Positions 26,212 to 36,600 of a stretch of DNA of 64,000 bases are shown piece by piece. The stretch spans positions 20,367,001 to 20,431,000 of the forward strand of contig NC_061781.1 of assembly GCF_022458985.1 (NCBI RefSeq), written 5' to 3'. The DNA is from Mugil cephalus. Lineage: Eukaryota; Chordata; Actinopteri; Mugiliformes; Mugilidae. Numbering within the stretch: the first letter of the stretch is position 1; every line of letters starts with the position of its first letter. The position numbers and the translations under genes were made by a program. The notes beneath the pieces are model-generated. The model worked only from the letters and a program-made list of their open reading frames with translations, had not been told where the DNA came from and searched no databases.

Positions 26212-26617
26212 ATGGGCTGCACTCCGTCTAAGTCAGCTGGGGTTTACACGGATGACAGAGTCAGCCGGGACCTGGACACCAGCTCCACGTTCGTCTCCAG
26301 CCTGAAGAGCTCCGCGTCGACACCTGAGAGACCCCGGCTGTGCGTGGAGACCGGCGGCGGCAAGAAGGCGCTCCTCAGTGGTGAGTTTAATTAATGGAGG
26401 TGGGCGAGGGAGTAAGCATACTGGCTAAATTCACTTCCAGTGTCTGCTTAACTTTATTTATTCATTTTAATCAATCCTTGTCCTAGTTCCAAGTCGGGAC
26501 GTCCACGGGAAGTCATTGGGCCATGAACCCTGGAGCGCGTCCTCCACGGCTCCGTGCGGCATGAAGCCCCGCAGCCCGACTCGGGACCTGCGCAGTGACA
26601 CCGAGAAAACATCTTAA
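26212..26617 (+). CDS. small putative N-myristoylated/palmitoylated protein, family not recognised
   Basis: Two coding exons, 26212-26380 and 26487-26617, join in phase (donor AGTG|gtgagt, acceptor cctag|TT) to give 99 aa. The protein begins MGCTPSKS: Gly2 followed by Cys3 and a Ser at position 6 or 7 fits the N-myristoylation plus palmitoylation signal seen in Src-family SH4 regions, so membrane anchoring is inferred. The rest is polar and Ser/Thr/Arg-rich, with no predicted domain and likely disordered; VPSRDVHGKSLGHEPW near the exon junction looks the most constrained part. An in-frame ATG lies 33 nt upstream (26179), but its context is poor (C at -3), while the MGC start has A at -3 and G at +4. 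Starting upstream would abolish the lipid signal. Poly(A) signal at 26861-26866. It lies between cdc16 and upf3a, where I recall no human gene. The function is unknown. Confidence 0.7.
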
Positions 26618-27195
26618 CTGGCTCCAAGCTGCTGTTTCAGAGAGAGGGACACTGAGAAAATAAGACTCAACAAGTGGAGGCCGGTTTATTCCCACATGTG
26701 GTTGTTTTGTACAAGAAAAAAAAAAAGATTAAATACCTACTACTTTTGCGCACTTGTGCAGCGGAGGACATTTATTGTTGTTATTATCTTTATTATTATT
26801 ATTGTTATGATAATGATCTCCTATTGGTGAAGCTTAGCTAGAAGCTGTGGTCCTCAACGAAATAAATGCGCATCTGCACTGATTGATTATCCTTATTATT
26901 TCTCCCTAACATTAGCTTAGAATTAAAAAGTCAAATTTGTGATAGGTATAGACAGAAACTGGCAAAATATTTCCCCAAAAATCTGATTTTTGTAACTAAA
27001 AAATATTTCCCAAAATTTTGGGAAATAAACATTTAAGCTAAAACTGTTTGAAACATATAAAACAAAAATAGTATTTATTAATATATGGACAGAGTTGTGA
27101 TATCAAAGACGTCTTTTTTAATTTTCTCTCCACTCGCGATATTACCACGCTCTCGCGAGTGCACGGCGGCTTAACGCGGACGAGGAGAGAGGGAG
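26618..27195. other. 3' UTR of the small gene and upf3a promoter region
   Basis: The first part is the AT-rich 3' UTR of the MGC-type gene, with poly(A) signal at 26861-26866. The second part is an AT-rich spacer that becomes GC-rich over the last ~70 bp before upf3a. No coding exon is seen. Confidence 0.6.
27151..27160. promoter_or_regulatory. TCTCGCGAGA-type housekeeping promoter element
   Basis: TCTCGCGAGT at 27151-27160 matches nine of ten positions of the palindromic TCTCGCGAGA element found in many vertebrate housekeeping promoters. It lies 55 bp upstream of the upf3a start codon. A related CTCGCGAT lies at 27133-27140. The placement fits a TATA-less core promoter for upf3a. Confidence 0.55.
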
Positions 27196-27216
27196 ATGGA
27201 GAGAAATGAGGTCTGA
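27196..27216 (+). promoter_or_regulatory. overlapping 6-codon uORF at the upf3a start
   Basis: ATGGAGAGAAATGAGGTCTGA encodes MERNEV and stops after the main ATG (27206), which sits inside it in another frame. If the transcript starts upstream of 27196, ribosomes using the first ATG would miss the main start, so leaky scanning or a start-site switch would be needed. The first ATG has G at -3 and G at +4, a strong context. Confidence 0.6.
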
Positions 27217-27950
27217 AAAGGACCAGATGACCGTGGGCAAGGAGAAAGGTGTCGTCGAGATTCAGTTTAGGGACCTCCCGAGAGACCAGGAGAACGCGCC
27301 CGGAAACCCCAAACAGAAAGAGGAGAAGAAGGAGGTTTTCTCAAAGGTAAGGCAGCCGAGCGTCGGTGCGATGTGTCGCATTGTTTACGCTGCGTGGAAA
27401 AAACAGACATGGAGGAGGAGGAGGAGGAGGAGGAGGAGGAGGAGGAAACACGGTGAGATGGTTTCAGCACCGCGGACAGCGACGGGAGAAGGAACAGCTG
27501 ACAGCGTCACCTCCTCTCACCTGCTCCTCTGACCGCGATTCATTTAAAGATGAAGTCCAGTAGCGCGGACTTTGCGGCCGATGTTCGAGAGAATCCAAGA
27601 AACACCGACCGCTGACGCTGCGCATGTCCAATCCGGTCAATGTGTTGCATCGTCTTTGGTTTGAAATACACAAATCCTCATGCAAATCCGAGTAATGTCA
27701 CCGCTGGCAGCCCGTTTCAGTGGCCTGTTTGTGCAGCTACACACTGGAGTAACTGAGGATCACATCTGAATATATTGAGCATCGAGCTTTATTTACATTT
27801 TTGTTCAATTGAAATGCTTGTATACACACTATTTGATCATAACACATTAACAATAATCATCTTAAGCCATACTGAGAATCATATACACAACCAGTCAAAC
27901 GTTTCTCATTGAGCTGGATGAGAATGTGTGTCCAAAATGTTTACTTGATA

Positions 27951-27988
<38 letters not shown>

Positions 27989-30900
27989 AGCTTCTCAACC
28001 AAGACTTGTGACTACGCACTTCATACATGCACCCTCTCATTTTCAGTATATTGTGTTAAATTCAGAGACTTTTTCAATTTGAATACTGCTTGAAAGGTGA
28101 TTGATTTGGTTGATTTTATTGGTCTCCGTGGGGAAATTTGTCTTCACTGACTGTACAACAACCCTAACAACAACCAACAACAACAACAGTGGTGTAGTGG
28201 GCAGACACATCAGCGTGGTGAGGGAAATTAAATTTAAAAAAGCACAGGAAGAGTTTTTTCTCCGTAGTTATTATGTTATGTAACTTAAAAACAAACCTCT
28301 CAAGCTTCATGTTTTTCAGCAGCAGTTACTCCGACAAAGTGACTCAATTTTTAGTTCTTTCCTGTTTTTTTCCCCCCCACCATTTAAAATGATTATCTCA
28401 CCATTACATGTCCCCATAACACGTGTAAAAATAACCATACCTGTATATTCAGTTTAACACACGCAGCCTCGACACCATGGTTATGCGTGCTTCATACGTG
28501 CGCGCCAACATATTTGGTATTTTATGTTGAATTCATTGATTTCACAACATAAGCTGCAGCACCGTACTGTGCCTCTACCAAACTGAGGGAGGTGAAATTA
28601 AAAAGAAGAATCAAAAAGAAAGACCGCTGTCACTGCTCTGCTGAAGCCACGTTAAGTTTTTACGGTTCTGTTAACATCCACTCTTACCTGAACAGGAGAA
28701 AAAACTAAATAAATACTAAATGTTTACAGGTGGTGATTCGAAGGCTCCCGCCTAACCTGTCAAAGGACCAGCTAGAAGAACAGCTAAGCCCTCTTCCATC
28801 CTTCGACTACTTTGAGTTCTTCCCGGCAGATCAAAGGTGTCGTAGGTAAATTTAACTTTACGACAGGAAGCCCACATTCAATCAATGTTTATGACTCTTC
28901 TTTGTTTTTTTTGTTTTGTTTTTTTTTCTGCACAGTCTGTATCCCCACCTGTTCTCCAGAGCGTACATCAATTTCAAAAACCCCGAGGACATCCTGTTGT
29001 TCAGAGACCGATTCGATGGCTACGTCTTCATTGACAACAAAGGTATTTGTAAATTTCCCGCACAAAGTCGCTTTGATTTGGCGGCGGCGAGTGTTGACAC
29101 ACGCGGCCGCAGACTATTCCGCCATATTAAACGCAAACAAAAGCATGTTGGCTCTGCAGCAACATTTAGAGTTTTATGGACAAAGAGGCGGCTTCGGAGC
29201 TTTTGTCGCCGCCGTTACCATGTGATCGCTGCCGAGTTACCTGCTATTTTCAATATTTACACAGGTCAGGAGTATCCTGCGGTCGTAGAGTTCGCCCCCT
29301 TCCAGAAGATTTCCAAGAAGAAGCTGAAAAAGAAAGATGCAAAAGCTGGAAGCATTGAGGAAGGTACAAAACCATAGGGTTAAATCTCAACAATGTGTCC
29401 TGATGTAAAAGGAAAATTTCTTGTTGTAGATGTTTGTTGTATATATTATATTTTATAGACTTTATGGACTTAAAATGTACAGAGAATATACGTATTTAAT
29501 GGTTTACTTATTTTAATTTGTATCTTCTCTGGATGTATCTGAACTCTCTCAGACCCAGAATATAAGCGGTTCTTGGAGAATTATTCTTGTGATGAGGAGA
29601 AATCCATGGCCAACCCAGAGACGCTGCTGGGGGAAATAGAGGCCAAGACCAGAGAGCTCATAGGTACATCCGCGGCCGATTATTACTTGAAAATAGAATT
29701 ATTAAGCTTTGTGTTTTTGAGTTTCACTTAACTCCAAAGTACAAAATAATTAAATTTTTGTCCCCTTTTTCATTTTGTTCTCAGCCAAACGGACGACACC
29801 GCTGCTGGAGTACATCAAAAATAAGAAAATTGAGAAACAGGTAACAAGTAAAAAAAAAAACAAATAAAACAACAACCTTCAGTGGAAGGAAATGAACAGA
29901 TCATTTTTTTATTATGTCACTCTCTTATTTATTTGTGGGGTTTTTTTTTCTCTGCAGAGGATCAGAGAGGAGAAGAGAGAGGAGAGGAGAAGACGAGAGC
30001 TTGAAAAGAAACGACAGAGGGAGGAGGAGAAGAGGAAGCGGCGAGAGGAGGAGAGGCGCAAACGGAAAGAGGCGGAGAAGCAGAAGAAATTGTCTGATAA
30101 AGATATTAAAATTAAGGTAAACCTTCAACACTAAAAAAGAATAAATATATATTTTATATTGCTGTAGATGTGGAGTTTTTCTGTGTTATGTGAACATCCA
30201 GCTCCTGAAGAAGAGCGACAGAGACGATGATGTGGATTCAGACCGGATGAAGGATAAAAGTGACACCGGAGAGACAGACAGAGGCAAATGGGAGAAAGCT
30301 GGAGGACAAATGAAGTCGAAGGAGCCCAAGGAAAAGTAAGCATCACCGATTCACTGGTTTCTGCTGCAGCTGCCAGTTAAAGTTTGGCATCACTTTCTCT
30401 TCAGGCATTCTTAGTAAGCAAGTCACAGTTAATTGCAGTTGTAAATGGCTGTAAATAATTTAAGTGCGTTTTACAAACTTTCTATTAAATATGAAACTCC
30501 TGTTAAAGAAAAGCTATTTATTCTAATGGATTATTGTTGATCATGAATAAATAATAAATAAATAAAGTAGTTTTAATCCTATAATACGTTCAACGCATTA
30601 TTTATAAGTGTGGAAGAGATTGATCCATAAAGTTTTGAGAGGTTAAAAAAATATTCCAACATTATAGGCAAAGTTATTAGAGGCACATTCCTGGATCCGA
30701 ATCGCAATATTTTTATTTTATTATGAGAAACATGCCTATAACTTATTGTCTATGAATCATTAAAAAATATATACAACTTTCTTTGCAAAAAATACCCGAA
30801 AAGTCTCATAAATTACAGTCTGACGCTTAATCCGGCGCCCGCTGCAATCTCTTCTCTGACCACCAGAGGTCAGCCTGAGAGCGACAAGGAGCAGCGGGAG

Positions 30901-33241
30901 CAGCATGGACGCAGACAGAGGGACAAGGATCACCGTGGAAAGGATGAAGAGAGGAAACGGCAGCGACACCACTACGAGTTTGACAAGTTCATGCGTCGGA
31001 AAGATGAGACCAAATGGGGGAAGGGCTACTGCCAGGACCGAGCCAAGAAAGAGGGGCACCACCACAGCTACTCCTACTGTCCTGACAGTGGAGACAAAAT
31101 GGGAAAGGAGGACAGGGAGGACCTGGGTAATAGGAAGGAACGCCTCCGAAACAAGGTGAGCGAGAAGGTGAGCATGAGGTTTGGGGGGCAAGGTTGAATT
31201 TTTTTTTTTTTTTTTTTTTTTGCTTTATCTCCTGTGTTGACACCTTGTGACTGTGTTTAAGATGATGATTCATATGTGTAGTAGTGAGCGTGGGAGGATC
31301 ACACTATGATCCGTGAACTGAAAATCTCAAGCCAAAAAGGGCTGGCCCAAAAGATAACACTTGTACATGCAGTTAAAAAGAGCTGTGATTTTGATTTTTC
31401 CGGGAAGGGGCAGATAACGATCAAACAACTCTGAATTTCATTTCAAACCATCTGTTTTGATTGCTCAGGGATAATTCCAGAAATCATTTCATGATGTCAC
31501 CTGCTTCTGCTGACCTCACAGTAATCTGTAGCCATGAAAAGATTTGTTTTTAAGATCGCTTTAAATCCCACTGATATTTTTTTCCTTTCATATTCTAACT
31601 AGTTCAGGTCCAGCCTACACCGACTCAAGTGACATAATTTGTGGTAATGTGTCAGACTTTCCCTGGAGACCGTGCGTAGGCAGCCCTTCCTCCGAACAAT
31701 AGTATTTCATCTACGACTTGTAAACACAGGAATCAGTTCCTCTTTCACAGACCGTCTGTAATCCAACCTTAGTAGTTATACTTCCTCTGCTGCTGCACCT
31801 GATTAAAGTTTGCATAACCCTGATAACACACTACAGATAGAATATATCCGCAGAATACCCTTTAATGTCATTACAGAGGGTGTGCATGGACGTCACTTGC
31901 ACCCGGGGCCCCCCCCTGAGTGGCAAAAACATAGTGAAATGTATCAGTAAATACAGCGAGACCGGGAAAATGTGGATTATCAGATCGACAATGATCCATT
32001 CGAACTAGCGTGGATTTGAAAAAGTGGACTAGTTTCAGTTTCAGTTAGTTTAAGTTTGTTTTAGTTCATTTCATTATGATAAATGTAGCTAAATAAAAGA
32101 TGCTAACGCTAAGAGCTTTGCTGGGAAGTAACATTAGCCATATAATACTGTAGCGTCAAATCGGACGTCAAAAACACGATAAGGAGTGATCACAAATATT
32201 CTGTTTATTGATTTATTGTCACTTATTGGTGGAACTGAAATAGTTACCGTCGGCCGTAACTACGCCAAAACAGCAACATCCACGCACTCATCTGACAGAG
32301 CTCCAGAAGAAGAAGAAGAAGTAATTTAAGGTTAAATATAAATTAATATTACCTGACACACGATGTGAACCACAACAACAGGTTTCGGCCCACGTATTCC
32401 AGTTTCTTCGTAAAGCAGCGGCCCATTTACTTCTCTTTTCTTTCGGCAGTCGGGAGATATCTGTAAAAAAAAAAAAATGTACCTCAGACTGTTCAAACCT
32501 GTTGTCACAGTCCATCGCACGACAGCTCTTCACCTTTTTTTTTTTGGATTAATTTTAGAATTTAGACGCTATTAAAGCCCGTGGTTCAAACTAATGCTGC
32601 TAATCTCCGCGATCGACTGCTACTTTTTGCCACTCAGTGCCCGTAACCACGGAGACGTCATGGGCATACCCCTCTATACACTTACGTAGAGATTGGAGAT
32701 TGGAGAGCTTCTCCTTTACGGTGAAGACACCACGTATATAGAAAAAGGTGCTCTTGCACTATTTTCTTCTACATAAGAGTTCAAAAACATGAAAATACAT
32801 TAAAAAATATATATAAAAATACATTTTATACGTGAGGACATACAGCAGTAGCAGCTAAAATGTATTACACAGGTTAAAAAATAGTTAAAGTCTATATCGT
32901 CCCCAGTGCATGCTGGGCAACACTTCCATCCTGCGTAACAGAATTCCCAAACAAAGACAATGACTGTATTTTTTTTTTAGTTCGGGCTACGTGGTGCTCG
33001 TCTCTCCCATGTCCCCGCTCTCTTGTCTCCCCCCCCCCCGCAGGACCGTCCGGCCATGCAGCTCTACCAGCCCGGCGCGCGCAACAGGAAACGCGTGAGC
33101 TCGGCGGCCAAGGGCTACGACTGCATCGTCCCCGCGGGGCCCGTCTCGCCCGAGCCCCGGGCGGAGCACTGCTACGAGGTGGTCGCCGTGGCAACGGGGC
33201 TGGAGAAGGGGTTTGAGAAGGGCAAAGATGAGCAGCAGTGA
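27206..33241 (+). CDS. upf3a: UPF3A, nonsense-mediated decay factor
   Basis: Ten coding exons give 466 aa (human UPF3A: 476): 27206-27346, 28730-28836, 28936-29042, 29265-29363, 29553-29663, 29785-29840, 29958-30116, 30202-30335, 30867-31155 and 33044-33241. All junctions are GT-AG and in phase. The Smg4/UPF3 RRM-like domain, which binds UPF2, spans about residues 48-145 (VVIRRLPPNL... through SRAYINFKNPEDILLFRDRF). A highly basic Arg/Glu/Lys coiled stretch covers about 208-260. A charged linker follows. The last exon begins DRPAMQLYQPGARNRKR, the exon-junction-complex binding motif shared with UPF3B. I call UPF3A, not UPF3B, from its place beside cdc16. It works at exon junctions to promote or tune decay of transcripts with premature stops. 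A uORF overlaps the start. Intron 9 carries a THAP-bearing repeat. Poly(A) signal at 33417-33422. Confidence 0.95.
27411..27446. repeat. (GGA)n microsatellite in upf3a intron 1
   Basis: About 36 bp of uninterrupted GGA triplets lie 65 bp downstream of the exon 1 donor. The open frames it creates (poly-Arg, poly-Gly, poly-Ser) are artefacts of the repeat. Confidence 0.9.
27957..27986. repeat. (AT)n microsatellite in upf3a intron 1
   Basis: About 30 bp of alternating A and T. It is preceded (about 27890-27950) by CAGTCAAACGTTT and TGTGTCCAAAATGTTT, which face each other around a short palindrome and resemble a deleted Tc1-type end. The run may have grown from that element. Confidence 0.8.
28095..28145 (-). 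mobile_element. LINE 3' tail fragment, minus strand
   Basis: Read on the minus strand, this segment gives GACAAATTTCCCCACGGAGA followed by CCAATAAAATC. That is the kind of 3' terminal sequence (…aatttcccc…gggatcaataaa…) found at the ends of fish L2/CR1-type LINEs. Only the tail remains. A plus-strand tail of the same kind lies near 41125-41180. Confidence 0.5.
31881..32670 (-). mobile_element. dispersed non-autonomous element carrying a THAP exon, copy 1
   Basis: About 790 bp in upf3a intron 9 aligns collinearly with 59065-59590 over most of its length. Shared blocks include CTGAGTGGCAAAAACAT, CGACAATGATCCAT, AAATGTAGCTAAATAAAAGA and GCTAACGCTAAGAGCTTT. The ends are similar in inverse orientation (GCATGGACGTC at left; GCCCATGACGTC when the right end is reverse-complemented), suggesting short terminal inverted repeats. 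This copy holds about 190 bp (near 32158-32350) that copy 2 lacks. On the minus strand it contains a nearly intact THAP exon. P-element- and Kolobok-type transposases carry N-terminal THAP domains, so I infer a deletion derivative of such a transposon. Confidence 0.75.
32353..32533 (-). pseudogene. THAP zinc-finger exon inside the repeat, start codon lost
   Basis: Read on the minus strand this is an open frame of 60 codons ending in a perfect donor (CAG|GTAATA). It begins VKSCRAMDC and contains RLPKEKRSKWAAALRR and finally TCCCGSH. The spacing C4-x4-C9-x44-C54-x2-H57 fits the THAP C2CH pattern, and the conserved Trp lies at 37. The usual Met before VKSC is replaced by an AAG codon. A run of 13 Ts makes a four-Phe stretch where THAP proteins have a varied HxFP-like segment. 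No downstream coding exon is visible, so this is a stranded 5' exon and not a working gene. Copy 2 has a one-base deletion and a stop in the same place. Confidence 0.7.
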
Positions 33242-33550
33242 GTGGGCGCAGTGTTTCCGCGGCGACGTGAATGAAGCGTCGGGGGGTTTTCAGAGGACGG
33301 TTGACGGTGACACCTTTCGACTGGTCGCCACCGAGCTTTTTTTCAAAGATTGGGATTTGCCACACTGAGGACAAATGGCTCTTCAGAACCCACCTGTTTC
33401 CATCAGTATTAGGTGTAATAAAGTTCGGAGCTTCGAAAGTTATTTTTGTTTTGAATCGACGCAGACAGTATGAATTACCTGAATAGCACAACACTGAATT
33501 CAGTTATTATTTTTTTTTCAGTTCTCATTCGCAGATTGGCACTTACACAT

Positions 33551-33590
33551 TAATTAATTAATTAATTAATTAATTAATTAAAGTTGCTCC
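33551..33590. repeat. (TTAA)-type tetranucleotide repeat
   Basis: Ten tandem units of TAAT/ATTA in the spacer after the upf3a poly(A) signal. It is simple sequence that also creates many homeodomain-like TAATTA cores by chance. Confidence 0.9.
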
Positions 33591-34181
33591 ACCAGCACTT
33601 ACTCACTGACGTATTTAAGTGTCGTTCCTTCTGGTCACGTTTTCTGAAAGTGTGCGTCTGTAGGAGGCAGCTCAGTGGCACCATCCATCAACAGTTTGCT
33701 GGTTTAACCTCTTTCTAAGACTTTATATTTGTTGATTATCCAGTAGATTCTGTTCAGAATCTAAACTGTGTAGTATAAGCAGAACCTACAGACACATGCT
33801 GCGTGCATTGTTGCGTGGAAAGACCAGCAAAGGAGACGAGAGGTTATTCATAAGCTTCCAGTTACATTTGACTCATCTTCCTCTAAGGATTTGTTTGGCA
33901 TTTTTTTTAGGAGCCATGCTTTTTTTGTGGTCCCGCCCGCCCCCCCTGAGCCAGGAAGAACATATTCTCTACATTTCTATACATAATTTATTAGAAAAGA
34001 AAATGACAAAGTCTGACACGGATGAATAGATTTTCTATGCTGTTTGAAGGGTTTTCTGTTGACGCTCGAAACTAACGTTCACAAAGTTTAACGAGCCGTA
34101 CTTCATGTTTGCACGCGCCCGACGTTTGTCTGTTTCTGAACCTGGGTCACTTTTCCTTCTCGTCGTGAGAAAATAAAAAGC

Positions 34182-34208
34182 TCTTCTTCTTCTTCTTCTT
34201 CTTCTTCT
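34182..34208. repeat. (CTT)n microsatellite
   Basis: About 27 bp of CTT triplets in the upf3a-p2ry8 spacer. On the minus strand it reads as a poly-Arg/Lys frame of no meaning. Confidence 0.85.
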
Positions 34209-36600
34209 GTTGGAGTGTGTGTCAGTTATTGAGGTAGTCGTCTGACTGTTGGGGTGAGGCAGCGTTCGCCTGAGACTCCGCTCATAACGCACGTTAACAA
34301 ATGGCTGGTATGAGTCAAACGGTGTTAACAGTGTATGAATATACAGCAGTATTTTAGTGGGTGTGGACTAGGCAAACTGTTTCGTAAGTGACACTGCAGG
34401 GACATTACGCCAAGGCTAAAGAAAGGGTTTTTCCCTTGTAAATGTTAGCCTGATGACTCTGAAAACAATAAGCTTATGAGCTGGTGGAGGGTATTTTACC
34501 ATTGTTGTGGATGATGCAGAGCGTTTACTTCATCCTCTCTGTTTCATTAATCAGAGCCTCAAAGATGATGTTTCTCACACTTTCGTAAGATAAAGAAGAA
34601 CTATCATGATCAACAGGAAACCAGCAGCATGAGAGAATGCGACATTCACACACACACACACACAAACACACACATCCCTTAAATCCTGTTGAAAGTTGAA
34701 ATCTCGCAATCTCACTTCACACAATGTCACATGCATAAAATTCACATGGATATTTTTGACTGCGTGTTGTTGGATGTTGTTGGCCTTAAAAAAAAAAGGA
34801 AAAAAAGGATTTAATCACCTTTATTCGTTACAATCGTGTCACAAACATCAGTTTGTTGTCTTTGCTGAAATCACGGCAGCACTTTTTGCCAAAGCGAAAG
34901 CAGCAATTTGTGACACCGCTGGGAAACCCCAACTCTTTCAAAGGTCCCGATTTAATTTTTGTTTTTTCGTTCTGGTTTCTTGTAAGTGCTCTCTCTCTCT
35001 CTCTCCCTAGTGCTCAGTACATTTTCGCTTAGGGTTGTGGGGATTTCGAAAATGATTTTTATTTGAGTTGAAAACCGACGAGAAGATGTCCGCTCGTGAT
35101 CGTGATGTTGTGAGAACGGTGTTCGGAGTCTGAAACATGCCTGCCGTTTCCACATCAATTCAAGACTGAATGTGCCGGGTGGCCGTTACTGCAGTTGGTA
35201 GCATGTCAGATTGTCACATGATCCATTTCCTCTCTCACTGTGGCACTGTAACAAGTTCAAACCACCAAGTTCCTTAGCCACAATATCTGTGCCCCTATCT
35301 GCAACTGACACTCATATGCCTACCTGCCTCCAGCCTCGTCGGATGCCGTGTTCCCTGTGGTGAGTACTCGCACTTATGATAGTTGCTCTGTCTTTCTAGT
35401 GTTAACGCTGCGTTGCAATGGGTTTAAACTCCACGTGTCCATGTGACTGTTGCTCGATAAATCAACTTTTAGTGTTATATTCTTGGACTTATGTGTACTT
35501 TCTCATCAGCAAATGAAACAGTTGTTTTAGTTTAATTGTGGTGAAAGGGAAACTTGCGTAATGTGACCTTTTTGTGATGATTGTTTTAGCTTTTAACGAA
35601 TAAAAGCAAAAAAAATTTTAAAAAGTTTAAAAAAGGACTAAAGAAGTTAACAAAGGCGTGTTTTCGAAAAAATAAAAAACCTACACTAGAATTAATGATC
35701 TGGTAATAATGAAAAGAAATAAAAATTTATTTACATTTTTTTTTGTGGGGAAAAAAAAAATTCAGTGGCAAAATGGCGCTGTACTCATGATAATGTGACT
35801 GCATGGCTAGATATTGATGAAGCAGGACTGTACTTTCCCTGGCTTATTTAGAAAATTTCAGGTGACGCAAGAATTCGTGCCTGCAGTTCGCCTCTGAATG
35901 GCTTGTGGTATCCCCTCTGCCGCTAATACCATGCTCACCACATGTGAAAGAAAGTGTGTGTTTTCCTTGTCCCTGGCGAACTGTTCATTGACTCGTGTCT
36001 CAAAGCCAAAACGGGACAAACAGAAACACTTTCTCCTCACAGTTTTACCTTTTTTAGGTATTAGCGACGGTCGTGAGTCGATTGCCCTGCTTCAGTAGCA
36101 CATACCCCCCCCAGATGGCAGTTAGCACCGTTCACCACAATTCAAGCATGTCTTTTTCCTGTGTGAAAACTCCACCCAAACATGTGCTTCACCGATACGC
36201 AAACAAAAACAGTTCTTATATGAATGCCACAGTATCTGTTTCACACCTCGACATCAATGAGTTCCTGTACAGGATTGCAAGCATCACGTAACCCGAGATC
36301 TAATGCAATTCATTTTTGCTTCTGGCTTATCTGATTTTTATTAATCTGATTTTTTTGTAATGCAAATAAAACAAATTTATTCATTTCCATCTGTATTTTA
36401 CACAAACATTATTTGTGAACTGTAACCGTCGTATGTATTTCATGTATATTTATTTTGTTTTGTCTTTTTGTGTGGACCCCGGTAAGACTTTGGTGGCAGC
36501 TAGTTTTTAAAACAATTAAACATTTAGCTGTCCTGCATAATCTTCACACACCTTTCTTCTTCCCCGGCGCACAGGTGGCAAAAGTCCTTTCCCTGAAATC

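Larger units (their letters stand above)
33242..36600. other. upf3a 3' UTR, spacer and p2ry8 upstream region
   Basis: Holds the upf3a poly(A) signal (33417-33422), a TTAA-type tetranucleotide repeat (33551-33590), a CTT repeat (34182-34208) and a CA run (about 34650-34673). A splice acceptor at 36574 (gcgcacag) lies 26 bp before the receptor's ATG, so p2ry8 should have at least one non-coding 5' exon upstream. A candidate donor gtgagtac follows at about 35360, but I cannot confirm that exon. No protein-coding exon is seen. Confidence 0.55.

Noticed and set aside
27267-27532. Overlapping frames rich in Arg, Gly or Ser
   Set aside because: They are produced by the GGA microsatellite and by reading upf3a exon 1 in other frames.
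32892-33494. A 200-codon minus-strand frame over the last upf3a exon
   Set aside because: It is the antisense shadow of GC-rich coding sequence; the plus strand has the conserved EJC-binding motif in phase with exon 9.
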